Positions 1-5,762 of a DNA stretch of 6,995 nt are shown here, one piece after another. The stretch is from Bacteroidota bacterium. Its GTDB lineage: Bacteria; Bacteroidota; Bacteroidia; Flavobacteriales_F; PHOS-HE28. A program made the translations under genes and the position numbers. The stretch lies in assembly GCA_023430945.1 (NCBI GenBank), contig JAEYYE010000053.1, positions 1-6,995 on the forward strand, given 5' to 3'. How positions within the stretch are numbered: position 1 is the stretch's first letter; each line of letters starts with the position of its first letter. Below the pieces are notes generated by a model, which saw only the letters and a list, made by a program, of their open reading frames with translations, searched no databases and had not been told where the DNA came from.

Positions 1-2
1 CT

Positions 3-392
3 TACGCCGTGCAACATGCGGTGAAGGAAGGTTTGCGCATACTGATCATGAGCGGCGGCCGATCAAAGGCGGTTGAGGAAAGCCTGCAGCGATCGGGCGT
101 GAAGGAAGTGTACATGTCCGTGGCCGACAAGCTCTCGCTCTTTCGCGACCTATGCAGCAACGCCGGTATCGATCCGGCCACCACGGCCTACATGGGCGAC
201 GATATTCCCGATCTGCCGGTGATGCGATCGGTGGCCCTGCCCTGTTGCCCGGCCGATGCCGCCGAGGAAGTGAAGGCGATAAGCGCATTCATCAGTAAGA
301 ACAACGGGGGTCGCGGGTGCGTGCGCGACCTGCTGGAGCAGGTCTTGAAAGTACAGGGCCGCTGGCTCACCACACGATCTTACACCTGGTGA
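3..392 (+). CDS. kdsC: 3-deoxy-D-manno-octulosonate 8-phosphate phosphatase (KdsC-type HAD hydrolase), 5'-truncated by window edge
   Basis: The gene runs in from the left edge; the reading frame is open from position 3, and the GTG at 9 is an internal codon rather than a start. KdsC removes phosphate from Kdo-8-phosphate in the cytoplasm, a step toward the Kdo of the LPS inner core. Three HAD motifs are visible, numbering from the GTG codon: motif II in LIMSGGRS (about 12-19), the motif III lysine in ADKLSLF (Lys41), and motif IV GDDIPD (63-68). PADAAEE and the end (NGGRGCVRDLLEQVLK, then GRW) are typical of the small cap-less KdsC group. The N-terminal part with the DxD nucleophile motif, roughly 45-50 residues, lies outside the window. 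The next gene starts one base after the stop, so the two are almost surely cotranscribed. A related HAD-IIIA phosphatase of other specificity is possible but less likely. Confidence 0.88.
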   Translation, partial: YAVQHAVKEGLRILIMSGGRSKAVEESLQRSGVKEVYMSVADKLSLFRDLCSNAGIDPATTAYMGDDIPDLPVMRSVALPCCPADAAEEVKAISAFISKNNGGRGCVRDLLEQVLKVQGRWLTTRSYTW

Positions 393-393
393 C

Positions 394-1419
394 ATGCGCG
401 ACCTGATCAAGCTTACCCGCCCGCTCAATCTGCTGATCATCGGCATCACGATGGTGTTGATGCGGCACGGGGTGATCGAAGGGAACCTCATCCGTGGCCT
501 GAAGGCGCTTCTGCTTTACCTGGGAGATGGGACCGATATCGATCGGCTCGCGCTCCCACCCTGGTTCGGCGCGCAGATGCCTGTTCCGCTTTTCACCTTG
601 CTGGTGCTGAGCACCGTGCTCATAGCGGCCGGTGGAAATGTGATCAACGACTATTTCGATACACGCATCGATCGCATCAACAAACCCGGTGAGGTGATCG
701 TGGGCAGGAAAGTGGAACGCCGCAAGGCGATGCTCGCGCATCTCGTGCTCAGTGCGATCGGCCTGCTGTGCGGCCTCTTCGTGGCATGGCGCACCGGAAT
801 GATCCAGCTGGTCTCCATTCCCGCGTTCGCGATCGCGGCGCTCTGGTCCTACAGCACAGTGTTGAAGAGGCAGCTGATCGCCGGGAATGTCCTGGTAGCG
901 CTGCTCACCGCATTGGTGCCATTGACCGTGGGACTTTATGAGATACCGTTGCTCCAAAGGGCTTTCAGCGAACCGCGCGAACTTTCGATCGGCGGCGATA
1001 TCGTGCAGATCGTTCCCGTGCTCGACGAACTCTGGTTCTGGATCCTGGGCTTCTCGGCCTTCGCCTTTCTGGCCACGCTGGTGCGCGAGCTGCAGAAGGA
1101 CATGGCCGACGTGCCTGGCGATCGGGCCGCCGGGTGTCGCACCATCCCGATCGTTTGGGGCATGCAATGGTCCAAATTCCTGGTGATCGGCTACATCCTG
1201 GTCATTTCGATCGGCGTATTCCTTGTAAGCATCATCTTGCCGGCGGATCGCCTTGTTACCTGGTACTTCAGCCTGTGTGTGATCGGGCCATTGCTGATCT
1301 CGGCGGGCTTCACCTATCACGCGCGATCGCGCAAAGAGCATATCCTTGCAGGCACAATGATGAAGCTTGCGATGGTGATGGCGGTCGCATCTTCGTTGCT
1401 GATCCCATACCTCAACTGA
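394..1419 (+). CDS. UbiA-family prenyltransferase, geranylgeranylglycerol-phosphate geranylgeranyltransferase-like
   Basis: A 341-residue integral membrane protein with about eight or nine hydrophobic segments. UbiA enzymes transfer a prenyl chain from a prenyl diphosphate to an acceptor inside the membrane. Both Asp-rich, Mg-diphosphate binding motifs are present: NVINDYFDTRIDRINKP (residues 82-98; Asp86, Asp89, Asp93) and RELQKDMADVPGD (231-243; Asp236, Asp239, Asp243). The tails KPGEVIVGR after motif 1 and RTIPIVWG after motif 2 match the group annotated in Bacteroidota as geranylgeranylglycerol-phosphate geranylgeranyltransferase, rather than UbiA or MenA of quinone synthesis; the true acceptor is unknown. 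Residues about 25-65 form a longer loop between TM1 and TM2 than I recall in flavobacterial relatives. The ATG lies one base after the kdsC stop and maf follows five bases after this stop, so translation is probably coupled along an operon. No Shine-Dalgarno sequence is visible. Confidence 0.85.
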   Translation: MRDLIKLTRPLNLLIIGITMVLMRHGVIEGNLIRGLKALLLYLGDGTDIDRLALPPWFGAQMPVPLFTLLVLSTVLIAAGGNVINDYFDTRIDRINKPGEVIVGRKVERRKAMLAHLVLSAIGLLCGLFVAWRTGMIQLVSIPAFAIAALWSYSTVLKRQLIAGNVLVALLTALVPLTVGLYEIPLLQRAFSEPRELSIGGDIVQIVPVLDELWFWILGFSAFAFLATLVRELQKDMADVPGDRAAGCRTIPIVWGMQWSKFLVIGYILVISIGVFLVSIILPADRLVTWYFSLCVIGPLLISAGFTYHARSRKEHILAGTMMKLAMVMAVASSLLIPYLN

Positions 1420-1424
1420 TCCCG

Positions 1425-2051
1425 ATGGCCCGAGCGCGCAAGCCGAAATCCCCCCCGATCCATCCATGGCGGCTGCTTCTTGCATCGGCCTCGCCACGCC
1501 GAAGGGAATTGTTGAAAGGCCTCGATCTACCGGTGGAATTCACCTCGGCCGATGTGGATGAAACACCGCCGCAAGGCCTGCCTGAAATGCAGGTGGCCGA
1601 ACATCTCGCCCGTAAGAAGGCCGAGGCTTGGAACGGCCGGTTGGAAAAAGACCAGGTACTGATCACCGCGGATACCACGGTGGTGACCGGCATGGCACCA
1701 CAACTCACATTGCTGAACAAACCGGTCGATGCGAAGGATGCTGAACGCATGCTCGGGCTTCTTTCAGGAAGAACGCATAAAGTGGTGACGGGGGTTTGCA
1801 TGCTCACCACGCGAAGCATGATCAGCTTCAGCGATATCACCGATGTCACCTTCGCTTCACTTACGGGCGAGGAGATCGCTTATTATGTGGCGAAATATGC
1901 GCCTCTTGACAAGGCCGGTGCGTATGGCGTGCAGGATTGGATCGGCTACGTGGGCGTGGATCACATCAATGGAAGCTTCTACAATGTGATGGGGCTGCCG
2001 CTGTATCGCGTTTATGCGGAATTGCGCGCCCTGGAGCCGATCACGACCTGA
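1425..2051 (+). CDS. maf: Maf-family nucleoside triphosphate pyrophosphatase (dTTP/UTP type)
   Basis: A 208-residue cytoplasmic enzyme that hydrolyses non-canonical or excess nucleoside triphosphates to the monophosphate and pyrophosphate; the family was once named for septum inhibition. Visible motifs: LLASASPRRRELL (18-30; Ser21, Ser23, Arg25, Arg26), SADVDE (41-46), ITADTTVV with the catalytic Asp83, LNKP with Lys99, LSGRTHKVVTGV (113-124), and DKAGAYGVQDW (162-172; Gln170). The AGAYGxQ motif is that of the YhdE-like dTTP/UTP subgroup rather than the YceF-like m7GTP subgroup. I start it at the ATG five bases after the UbiA-family stop: the frame is open further upstream (to 1134), but that stretch lies inside the preceding gene and has no Maf similarity. 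It ends the kdsC-ubiA-maf run; a new promoter box follows its stop. Confidence 0.93.
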   Translation: MARARKPKSPPIHPWRLLLASASPRRRELLKGLDLPVEFTSADVDETPPQGLPEMQVAEHLARKKAEAWNGRLEKDQVLITADTTVVTGMAPQLTLLNKPVDAKDAERMLGLLSGRTHKVVTGVCMLTTRSMISFSDITDVTFASLTGEEIAYYVAKYAPLDKAGAYGVQDWIGYVGVDHINGSFYNVMGLPLYRVYAELRALEPITT

Positions 2052-2072
2052 TCTTCGCGTTGGATTACGGGA

Positions 2073-2080
2073 TAGATTTG
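2073..2080 (+). promoter_or_regulatory. Bacteroidota -7 box TAGATTTG
   Basis: TAGATTTG is a perfect match to the Bacteroidota -7 consensus TAnnTTTG. It sits in the 46-base gap after the maf stop and ends 17 bases before the ATG at 2098, giving a leader of about ten bases. The -33 element is poor: TTCG at 2054-2057 is the nearest candidate. It suggests that the secreted protein has its own promoter, although read-through from maf is also possible because I see no terminator in the gap. Confidence 0.45.
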
Positions 2081-2097
2081 CGATAGAACCCAACGAA

Positions 2098-2982
2098 ATG
2101 CGCATCCCATCGATCCTTACGCTCACCATTGCCACGTTACTGCTGTCGGCCAGCACGAACGCACAGCGCACCACACCGGCGCTGGAATGGAACAATGAAC
2201 TGGCCGTGGTGGAGAGCACCGTCAATTACGGCGATTCGGTGCTGCCGGCCTACACGTTCACTGTTTTTGAAGGGAACCGTGGCGATGTGCTGGATCTGTG
2301 GCGCAAGGATCTCACTGCCGGTGGTGCCGTCATCGGCAAAGGTGAACCTTTCGCGGCCAACGATGTGCGCATCGCCGAACTTTCAACCCGGCCCGTACGC
2401 GTGATCACTGCTTCCAAAGAGGACAAGAAAGTAGGCAACACCACGGTCTCGCTCGCCTTCCGCAGCACGGACACCATTCCTGCGGAAAAAGCGAAGGCCT
2501 ATGTGCGCGATCTGGCGGTGAAGTATAACCGCGCCATGGTGGAACAGCAGATCGCCGAAGAGGAAAAGGCTCTGGAAAAGGCGAAAGCTTCGCTCGGCAA
2601 GAGCGCATCGAAGGAGAACAAGTTGAAGGCGGATCTCCAGAAGACGAAGAATGAACTGGTGAAATTGGAGGCCGATCGCACCAAACAGCAGAAGAAGAAC
2701 GCTGACATACTCGGGCAGATCGCCGGTGCGGAACAGAAATACGCGATCACCAACGACGTGAAGGACCTGAAGAAGCTCACCAAATACCGCAGCAAGCTTG
2801 CCGATGGTGAATCGAAGGTGGCCAGGATCATGGAAAAGGAGGCGAAGCTGAACGCAACGGCGAACAAGTACAGCGGTGCCCTGCCGGATTCAGCGGATGC
2901 GAAAGAGGAGAAGGAAAAGGGCGTTGCCTCGCACGAACAGCGGATCGAGGCCCTCCGATCGAAATTGGCGAAGATCCGCTAG
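2098..2982 (+). CDS. Secreted coiled-coil protein of unknown function
   Basis: I do not recognise the family. The protein has 294 residues. Residues 1-23 form a signal peptide: Arg2, a hydrophobic stretch at 4-17, then STNAQ, a cleavage site typical of Bacteroidota exported proteins (cut probably after Gln23). Residues about 28-125 look globular, with alternating hydrophobic positions suggesting beta structure (for example PAYTFTVF, 50-57, and VSLAFRS, 117-123). From about 130 to 294 the chain is highly charged, rich in Lys, Glu and Ala, with heptad-like spacing, and should form one or two long helices or coiled coils (about 145-205, 220-260, 270-294). There is no lipobox cysteine and no later membrane segment, so it is probably periplasmic. 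The frame is open upstream to 2014, but the signal peptide and the promoter box at 2073 place the start at 2098. Its stop codon overlaps that of the opposing response regulator. Confidence 0.8.
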   Translation: MRIPSILTLTIATLLLSASTNAQRTTPALEWNNELAVVESTVNYGDSVLPAYTFTVFEGNRGDVLDLWRKDLTAGGAVIGKGEPFAANDVRIAELSTRPVRVITASKEDKKVGNTTVSLAFRSTDTIPAEKAKAYVRDLAVKYNRAMVEQQIAEEEKALEKAKASLGKSASKENKLKADLQKTKNELVKLEADRTKQQKKNADILGQIAGAEQKYAITNDVKDLKKLTKYRSKLADGESKVARIMEKEAKLNATANKYSGALPDSADAKEEKEKGVASHEQRIEALRSKLAKIR

Positions 2983-3404
2983 ACAGAGGCCGATCCCGCG
3001 CCACCTGCATGGCCGTTCATCCGGCCCTCGCACACCTGGTCGATCACTTCCACCAGGGTCTTCCGCTCCACCGGCTTCACAAGGTGCAGATCGAACCCTG
3101 CGCGCTTGGCCTTGCGTTTATCCTCCTCTTGCCCCCAGCCGGTGAGCGCAACGATCTTCACGTTGGCGGACCACGGTTCCTGGCGCATGCGTTCGCAGGT
3201 CTCGTAGCCGTCCATGCCGGGCATGCCGATGTCCATGAGGATCAGGTCGGGCACGAACTCCGCACCTACCGCCAGTGCCGATCGGCCATCGTGCGTGATG
3301 CGCACGCTGTTGCCCATGTGTTTCAAGATCACGCTCAAGGTCACTGCACCATCCACATTGTCATCCACCACCAGCACTTTGCATTTTCCGGAACCTTCCT
3401 GCAT
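2979..3404 (-). CDS. Single-domain CheY-like response regulator
   Basis: A 141-residue protein consisting almost entirely of one receiver domain, with no DNA-binding or enzymatic output domain. Key residues are visible: the acidic pair Asp14-Asp15 in VLVVDDN, the phosphoacceptor Asp58 in LILMDIGMPGMDGYE, the switch Thr88 in VALTGWG, and Lys110-Pro111 in HLVKPVE. The GWGQEEDKRKAKRAGFD stretch resembles receiver domains attached to hybrid histidine kinases. It probably acts by protein-protein contact or as a phosphorelay intermediate. No histidine kinase is in the window, so its partner is unknown. A short Gly/Ala/Ser tail (about 130-141) follows the domain. The ATG is preceded on its strand by GAAAGC, a weak Shine-Dalgarno match. 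Its stop shares the CTAG at 2979-2982 with the convergent secreted-protein gene, leaving no room for a terminator between them. Confidence 0.92.
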   Translation of the reverse strand: MQEGSGKCKVLVVDDNVDGAVTLSVILKHMGNSVRITHDGRSALAVGAEFVPDLILMDIGMPGMDGYETCERMRQEPWSANVKIVALTGWGQEEDKRKAKRAGFDLHLVKPVERKTLVEVIDQVCEGRMNGHAGGAGSASV

Positions 3405-3486
3405 GCTTTCGTTTTTTGTGATCGGCAGTGGAACCGATCGATATCGAGGAAAGCGAACTCGATCGGCGGCACCGGTGGATCGGGCC

Positions 3487-3494
3487 CGAAATTA
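3487..3494 (-). promoter_or_regulatory. Possible -7 box TAATTTCG for the response regulator
   Basis: Reading leftward, TAATTTCG differs from TAnnTTTG at one position and has the same TTCG ending as the box before tgt (TACCTTCG). It lies in the only AT-rich patch (3489-3501) of the spacer upstream of the response regulator and would give a leader of about 75 bases. No clear -33 element is seen. Weak evidence. Confidence 0.25.
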
Positions 3495-3525
3495 AATAAA
3501 CTGGAAGTTCCGGTACAGGCCGGTG

Positions 3526-3545
3526 CGGCGATCGGTACATCGCCG
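3526..3545. other. Small inverted repeat beside the strong hairpin
   Basis: CGGCGAT at 3526-3532 and ATCGCCG at 3539-3545 are perfect 7-base complements around a six-base loop. It lies four bases from the 14-bp hairpin at 3550-3582. For leftward transcription it would be a second hairpin behind the first. It could also be a by-product of the many CGAT words in this DNA. Confidence 0.35.
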
Positions 3546-3549
3546 AACA

Positions 3550-3582
3550 GGAACGGCCCGGTGGATCACACCGGGCCGTTCC
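3550..3582 (-). terminator. Strong hairpin, likely terminator of the small Ser/Gly/Arg-rich gene
   Basis: GGAACGGCCCGGTG (3550-3563) and CACCGGGCCGTTCC (3569-3582) form a perfect 14-bp stem with a five-base loop, GATCA. On the minus strand it begins 18 bases after the stop codon at 3601-3603. No U-tract follows on either strand, so it is not a textbook intrinsic terminator; its position after a stop and its stability still favour that role. Confidence 0.65.
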
Positions 3583-3600
3583 ATTGAACATGCCGCACGA

Positions 3601-3771
3601 TCAGCTCTTGCGCGTGCCGCTCTTGCTTCCACCAGAGGAAGAACCGCTTCGCGAACCGGAGCTGTTGCCCGAGCTCCTGCCGGAGGTTGATCTGCTGTTG
3701 CTGTTCGATCTGCTGGTGGACTTCGATCCACTGTTGCTGCCACTGCTACCGTTATTGCTGCGCTTCTCCAT
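3601..3771 (-). CDS. Small Ser/Gly/Arg-rich low-complexity basic protein
   Basis: A 56-residue protein starting MEKRSNNGSSG and ending GGSKSGTRKS. Over 40 percent of residues are serine; the rest are mostly Gly, Asn, Arg, Lys and Thr, with almost no hydrophobic residues, so it should be disordered and positively charged. No signal peptide, membrane segment or cysteine is seen. The start is supported by GAAGGAAC just before the ATG, one of the better Shine-Dalgarno sequences in the window, and the stop is followed 18 bases later by the strong hairpin at 3550-3582. A longer overlapping minus-strand frame (3492-3890) would run through that hairpin and is less convincing. Basic Ser/Arg-rich composition could suit RNA or DNA binding or a linker-like role, but that is a guess from composition. 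The gene is divergent from the antiporter. Confidence 0.6.
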   Translation of the reverse strand: MEKRSNNGSSGSNSGSKSTSRSNSNSRSTSGRSSGNSSGSRSGSSSGGSKSGTRKS

Positions 3772-3803
3772 GTTCCTTCAATTTTTCGTTCCGCTTTCCA
3801 ACG

Positions 3804-3826
3804 CGCCGATCGCATGCCGATCGGCG
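3804..3826. promoter_or_regulatory. Inverted repeat in the divergent spacer, possible operator
   Basis: CGCCGATCG (3804-3812) and CGATCGGCG (3818-3826) are perfect 9-base complements around CATGC. A third CCGATCG follows at 3829-3835. The site is 33-55 bases upstream of the small Ser-rich gene and about 150 bases upstream of the antiporter. It could be an operator or a leader hairpin. Because CGATCG is common throughout the window, chance clustering is a real alternative. Confidence 0.35.
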
Positions 3827-3958
3827 TTCCGATCGCAGCTTCTGTTGCAGGTTGGGGCATCAATGTGGAGATCCGCATACCGCGTTGCACTTCAGTAGTG
3901 GGAATATCGCTACGGCAGCGGTCATTGCAGGTTTCCGATCCTTCAGGGCATGCCCGCC

Positions 3959-3966
3959 TTATTTTG
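3959..3966 (+). promoter_or_regulatory. Possible -7 box TTATTTTG before the antiporter
   Basis: TTATTTTG differs from TAnnTTTG at one position and ends seven bases before the ATG at 3974. If used, the transcript would begin at or almost at that ATG, making the message leaderless or nearly so. This fits the short leaders suggested at 2073 and 5742 and would exclude the alternative start at 3950. There is no clear -33 element. Confidence 0.25.
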
Positions 3967-3973
3967 CGGCGGA

Positions 3974-5464
3974 ATGACCTTGGAGGATCTTGGGGATTTC
4001 AACATCGTTAACGTTCTGCTCGCCACCGGGCTTCTCCTCTTCGGCAGCATTGTGGCGAGCAAGACCAGCGGCCGTCTGGGCGTGCCCGCCTTGCTGGTCT
4101 TCATGGGGATCGGAATGCTCGTGGGTTCCGATGGCCTGGGGTGGATCGAGTTCAATGATGCCGGCCTTTCGCAATTCCTGGGTGTCATCGCGTTGATCTT
4201 CATTCTCTTTTCCGGTGGATTGGATACGCGCTGGCAGCAGGTACGCCCCGTGATCTGGCGCGGCGTTTCGCTCTCCACGATCGGTGTGGTGGCCACCGCT
4301 GCGATCGTGGGTGCATTCGTGCCGCTCTTCACACCATTGAACTGGATGGAAGGCATGTTGCTCGGTTCGATCATCTCAAGCACCGATGCCGCAGCCGTGT
4401 TCACCATTCTGCGATCGAAAGGGATCCGGTTGAAAGGGAACCTTCGTCCTACGCTGGAACTGGAGTCGGGCAGCAACGATCCCATGGCGTTCTTCCTCAC
4501 CATTTCGCTGCTCCAGTTGATCATCGATGGAAGGGAGCCCGGTTGGGAGATGTTGCTGCTCTTCGTGCAACAAATGGGGATCGGCGCGGCGATGGGCTGG
4601 CTCTTTGGCCGGGTGAACACCACGCTGGTGAACAGGCTCCGGCTCGATTACGATGGGCTTTATCCCGTGTTGTTGCTCTCGTTGGTGCTGTTCACCTACG
4701 CTGTCACCGATCTCATTGGCGGCAACGGGTTCCTCGCGGTCTATCTGGCGGGGATCGTGATGGGCAACGATGATTTCATCCACAAGAAAAGCCTGCTCCG
4801 CTTCTACGATGGGCAGGCGTGGCTCATGCAGATCGTGATGTTCCTTACGCTCGGGCTACTCGCCTTTCCAATGCAACTGGTCCCTGTGGCCGGCGCTGGC
4901 ATCGCGATCTCCCTGGTGCTGATCTTCATCGCACGGCCGATCGGCGTGTTCATCGCCCTTGCACCGTTCCGCATGCCCATCCGCCGCCGCCTCATGATCG
5001 CGTGGGTGGGCCTGCGCGGCGCTGTTCCGATCGTATTCGCCACCTACCCCCTCACCGAAGGGATCGAACATGCCTGGCTCATCTTCCACATCGTGTTCTT
5101 CATCGTTCTCACTTCGGTGGCACTGCAGGGCACCACGCTCCCGATCGTGGCGAAATGGTTGAAAGTGCAGCGCAAGATGCCGTTGAAGCGGTCCACCGGC
5201 CAGGATCTGGAACTCACCACCGAACTGAAGGGCGAGCTGCACGAATTGCTCGTGAAGGATGAAAGCCCGGCCGTGGGCGAACCGCTCGTGAAGCTTCATT
5301 TCCCCGCAGGCGCGGTGATCACCATGATCCAGCGGGACGGTATCCACATTCTGCCCAACGGCAACACCACGATCAATGCGAACGATCGGCTGCTGGTGCT
5401 TTGCCCGGATGATCGCACCCTTGAAGCCCTTACCGATCGGTTGAAACTGCTGGAGCTTTCCTGA
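3974..5464 (+). CDS. nhaP2: CPA1-type potassium/proton antiporter with C-terminal TrkA_C domain
   Basis: A 496-residue inner-membrane antiporter of the NhaP2/CvrA group, which exchanges K+ or Na+ for H+ and supports ion and pH balance. Residues about 10-395 are the Na_H_Exchanger domain with 12-13 membrane segments. Family motifs: ASKTSGRLGVPALL (28-41), ILFSGGLDTRW (77-87), SSTDAAAVFTIL (135-146), ESGSNDPMAFFLT (164-176) with the Asn168-Asp169 ion-binding pair, and AWVGLRGAVPIVFATYP (343-359). Residues about 415-490 fit a TrkA_C (RCK_C) regulatory domain, including GEPLVKLHFPAGAVITMIQR and INANDRLLVL. I see no extra CorC_HlyC-like C-terminal domain of the longer NhaP2 proteins. I prefer the ATG at 3974, because relatives begin close to the first membrane helix; an in-frame ATG at 3950 would add MPALFCGG. 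A hairpin terminator begins 30 bases after the stop, so the gene is probably monocistronic. Confidence 0.92.
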   Translation: MTLEDLGDFNIVNVLLATGLLLFGSIVASKTSGRLGVPALLVFMGIGMLVGSDGLGWIEFNDAGLSQFLGVIALIFILFSGGLDTRWQQVRPVIWRGVSLSTIGVVATAAIVGAFVPLFTPLNWMEGMLLGSIISSTDAAAVFTILRSKGIRLKGNLRPTLELESGSNDPMAFFLTISLLQLIIDGREPGWEMLLLFVQQMGIGAAMGWLFGRVNTTLVNRLRLDYDGLYPVLLLSLVLFTYAVTDLIGGNGFLAVYLAGIVMGNDDFIHKKSLLRFYDGQAWLMQIVMFLTLGLLAFPMQLVPVAGAGIAISLVLIFIARPIGVFIALAPFRMPIRRRLMIAWVGLRGAVPIVFATYPLTEGIEHAWLIFHIVFFIVLTSVALQGTTLPIVAKWLKVQRKMPLKRSTGQDLELTTELKGELHELLVKDESPAVGEPLVKLHFPAGAVITMIQRDGIHILPNGNTTINANDRLLVLCPDDRTLEALTDRLKLLELS

Positions 5465-5493
5465 ACGTGGAAAAGTGGGATCGGCCGGATCCT

Positions 5494-5517
5494 GGAGCCA
5501 TGATCTTTCATGGCTCC
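5494..5517 (+). terminator. Hairpin terminator after the antiporter gene
   Basis: GGAGCCATGA (5494-5503) and TCATGGCTCC (5508-5517) form a perfect 10-bp stem with a four-base loop, TCTT, followed by TTA. It starts 30 bases after the antiporter stop. The T-tract is short, as in the other hairpin of this window, but position and stem support a terminator. Confidence 0.7.
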
Positions 5518-5741
5518 TTATCGGCTGGGAGTTATCCTGAGCGAAACCGAAGGGCTGTGGTTCGTTGCGGCCAACGCAGGTGGGCTCCGGTGCTGCCATG
5601 CGCCGTCGCTGAAGCTTTGGCGGCATGCGACTTGGTCGCCTCCTCGCACCCTCGATCTGCCAAAGGCTAGGCTAGGCGAAGCACACGCTTCCTGTCCCGG
5701 CATCTCATCATCGGATCCCTCAGCCACGAACCCCACTCTCC
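5518..5741. other. Spacer with REP-like sequence between the antiporter and tgt
   Basis: No convincing gene is present here. CCTGAGCGAAACCGAAGG (5536-5553) resembles the CCTGAGC-n-GAAGG words that recur between genes in many bacterial genomes; its ends pair as CCT/AGG with tandem G-A mismatches. A second element, centred on AAGCTT at 5612-5617, is an imperfect hairpin (5605-5624, with an outer CATGC/GCATG pair at 5597-5601 and 5623-5627). A short GGCTA tandem duplication lies near 5667-5676. I infer repeat-derived intergenic DNA, but no copy elsewhere in the window confirms this. Confidence 0.4.
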
Positions 5742-5749
5742 TACCTTCG
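5742..5749 (+). promoter_or_regulatory. Likely tgt promoter -7 box TACCTTCG
   Basis: TACCTTCG matches TAnnTTTG except for C in place of the third T. It ends 13 bases before the tgt ATG, in a pyrimidine-rich stretch, implying a leader of only a few bases. No clear TTTG is found at -33. The same TTCG variant appears in the candidate box for the response regulator. Confidence 0.4.
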
Positions 5750-5762
5750 CGCCGCCTTTCCC

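Noticed and set aside
1134..1424. An N-terminal extension of Maf by 97 residues in the same frame
   Set aside because: It lies wholly inside the UbiA-family gene in another frame; Maf proteins start close to the SxSPRR motif, as the ATG at 1425 gives.
367..1497. A 376-residue open frame on the minus strand
   Set aside because: It is antisense to the UbiA-family gene, is rich in His, Gln, Asp and Arg, and has no family likeness; it arises from the codon bias of the real gene.
2014..2097. An N-terminal extension of the secreted protein by 28 residues
   Set aside because: It would overlap the end of maf and bury the signal peptide.
3009..3587. A 192-residue plus-strand frame rich in His
   Set aside because: It is antisense to the response regulator, whose phosphorylation residues are all intact.
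3492..3890. A 132-residue minus-strand frame overlapping the small Ser-rich gene
   Set aside because: It has Ala/Arg-rich shadow composition, no ribosome binding site, and would be translated through the 14-bp hairpin.
3584..3898. A 104-residue plus-strand frame rich in Leu, Pro and Glu that looks like a membrane peptide
   Set aside because: The Leu-rich run is what the complement of Ser/Asn/Arg codons gives; it is antisense to the small Ser-rich gene, which has the better start and stop signals.
4856..5626. A 256-residue open frame on the minus strand
   Set aside because: It is antisense to the end of the antiporter gene, runs through its terminator hairpin, and has shadow-type composition.
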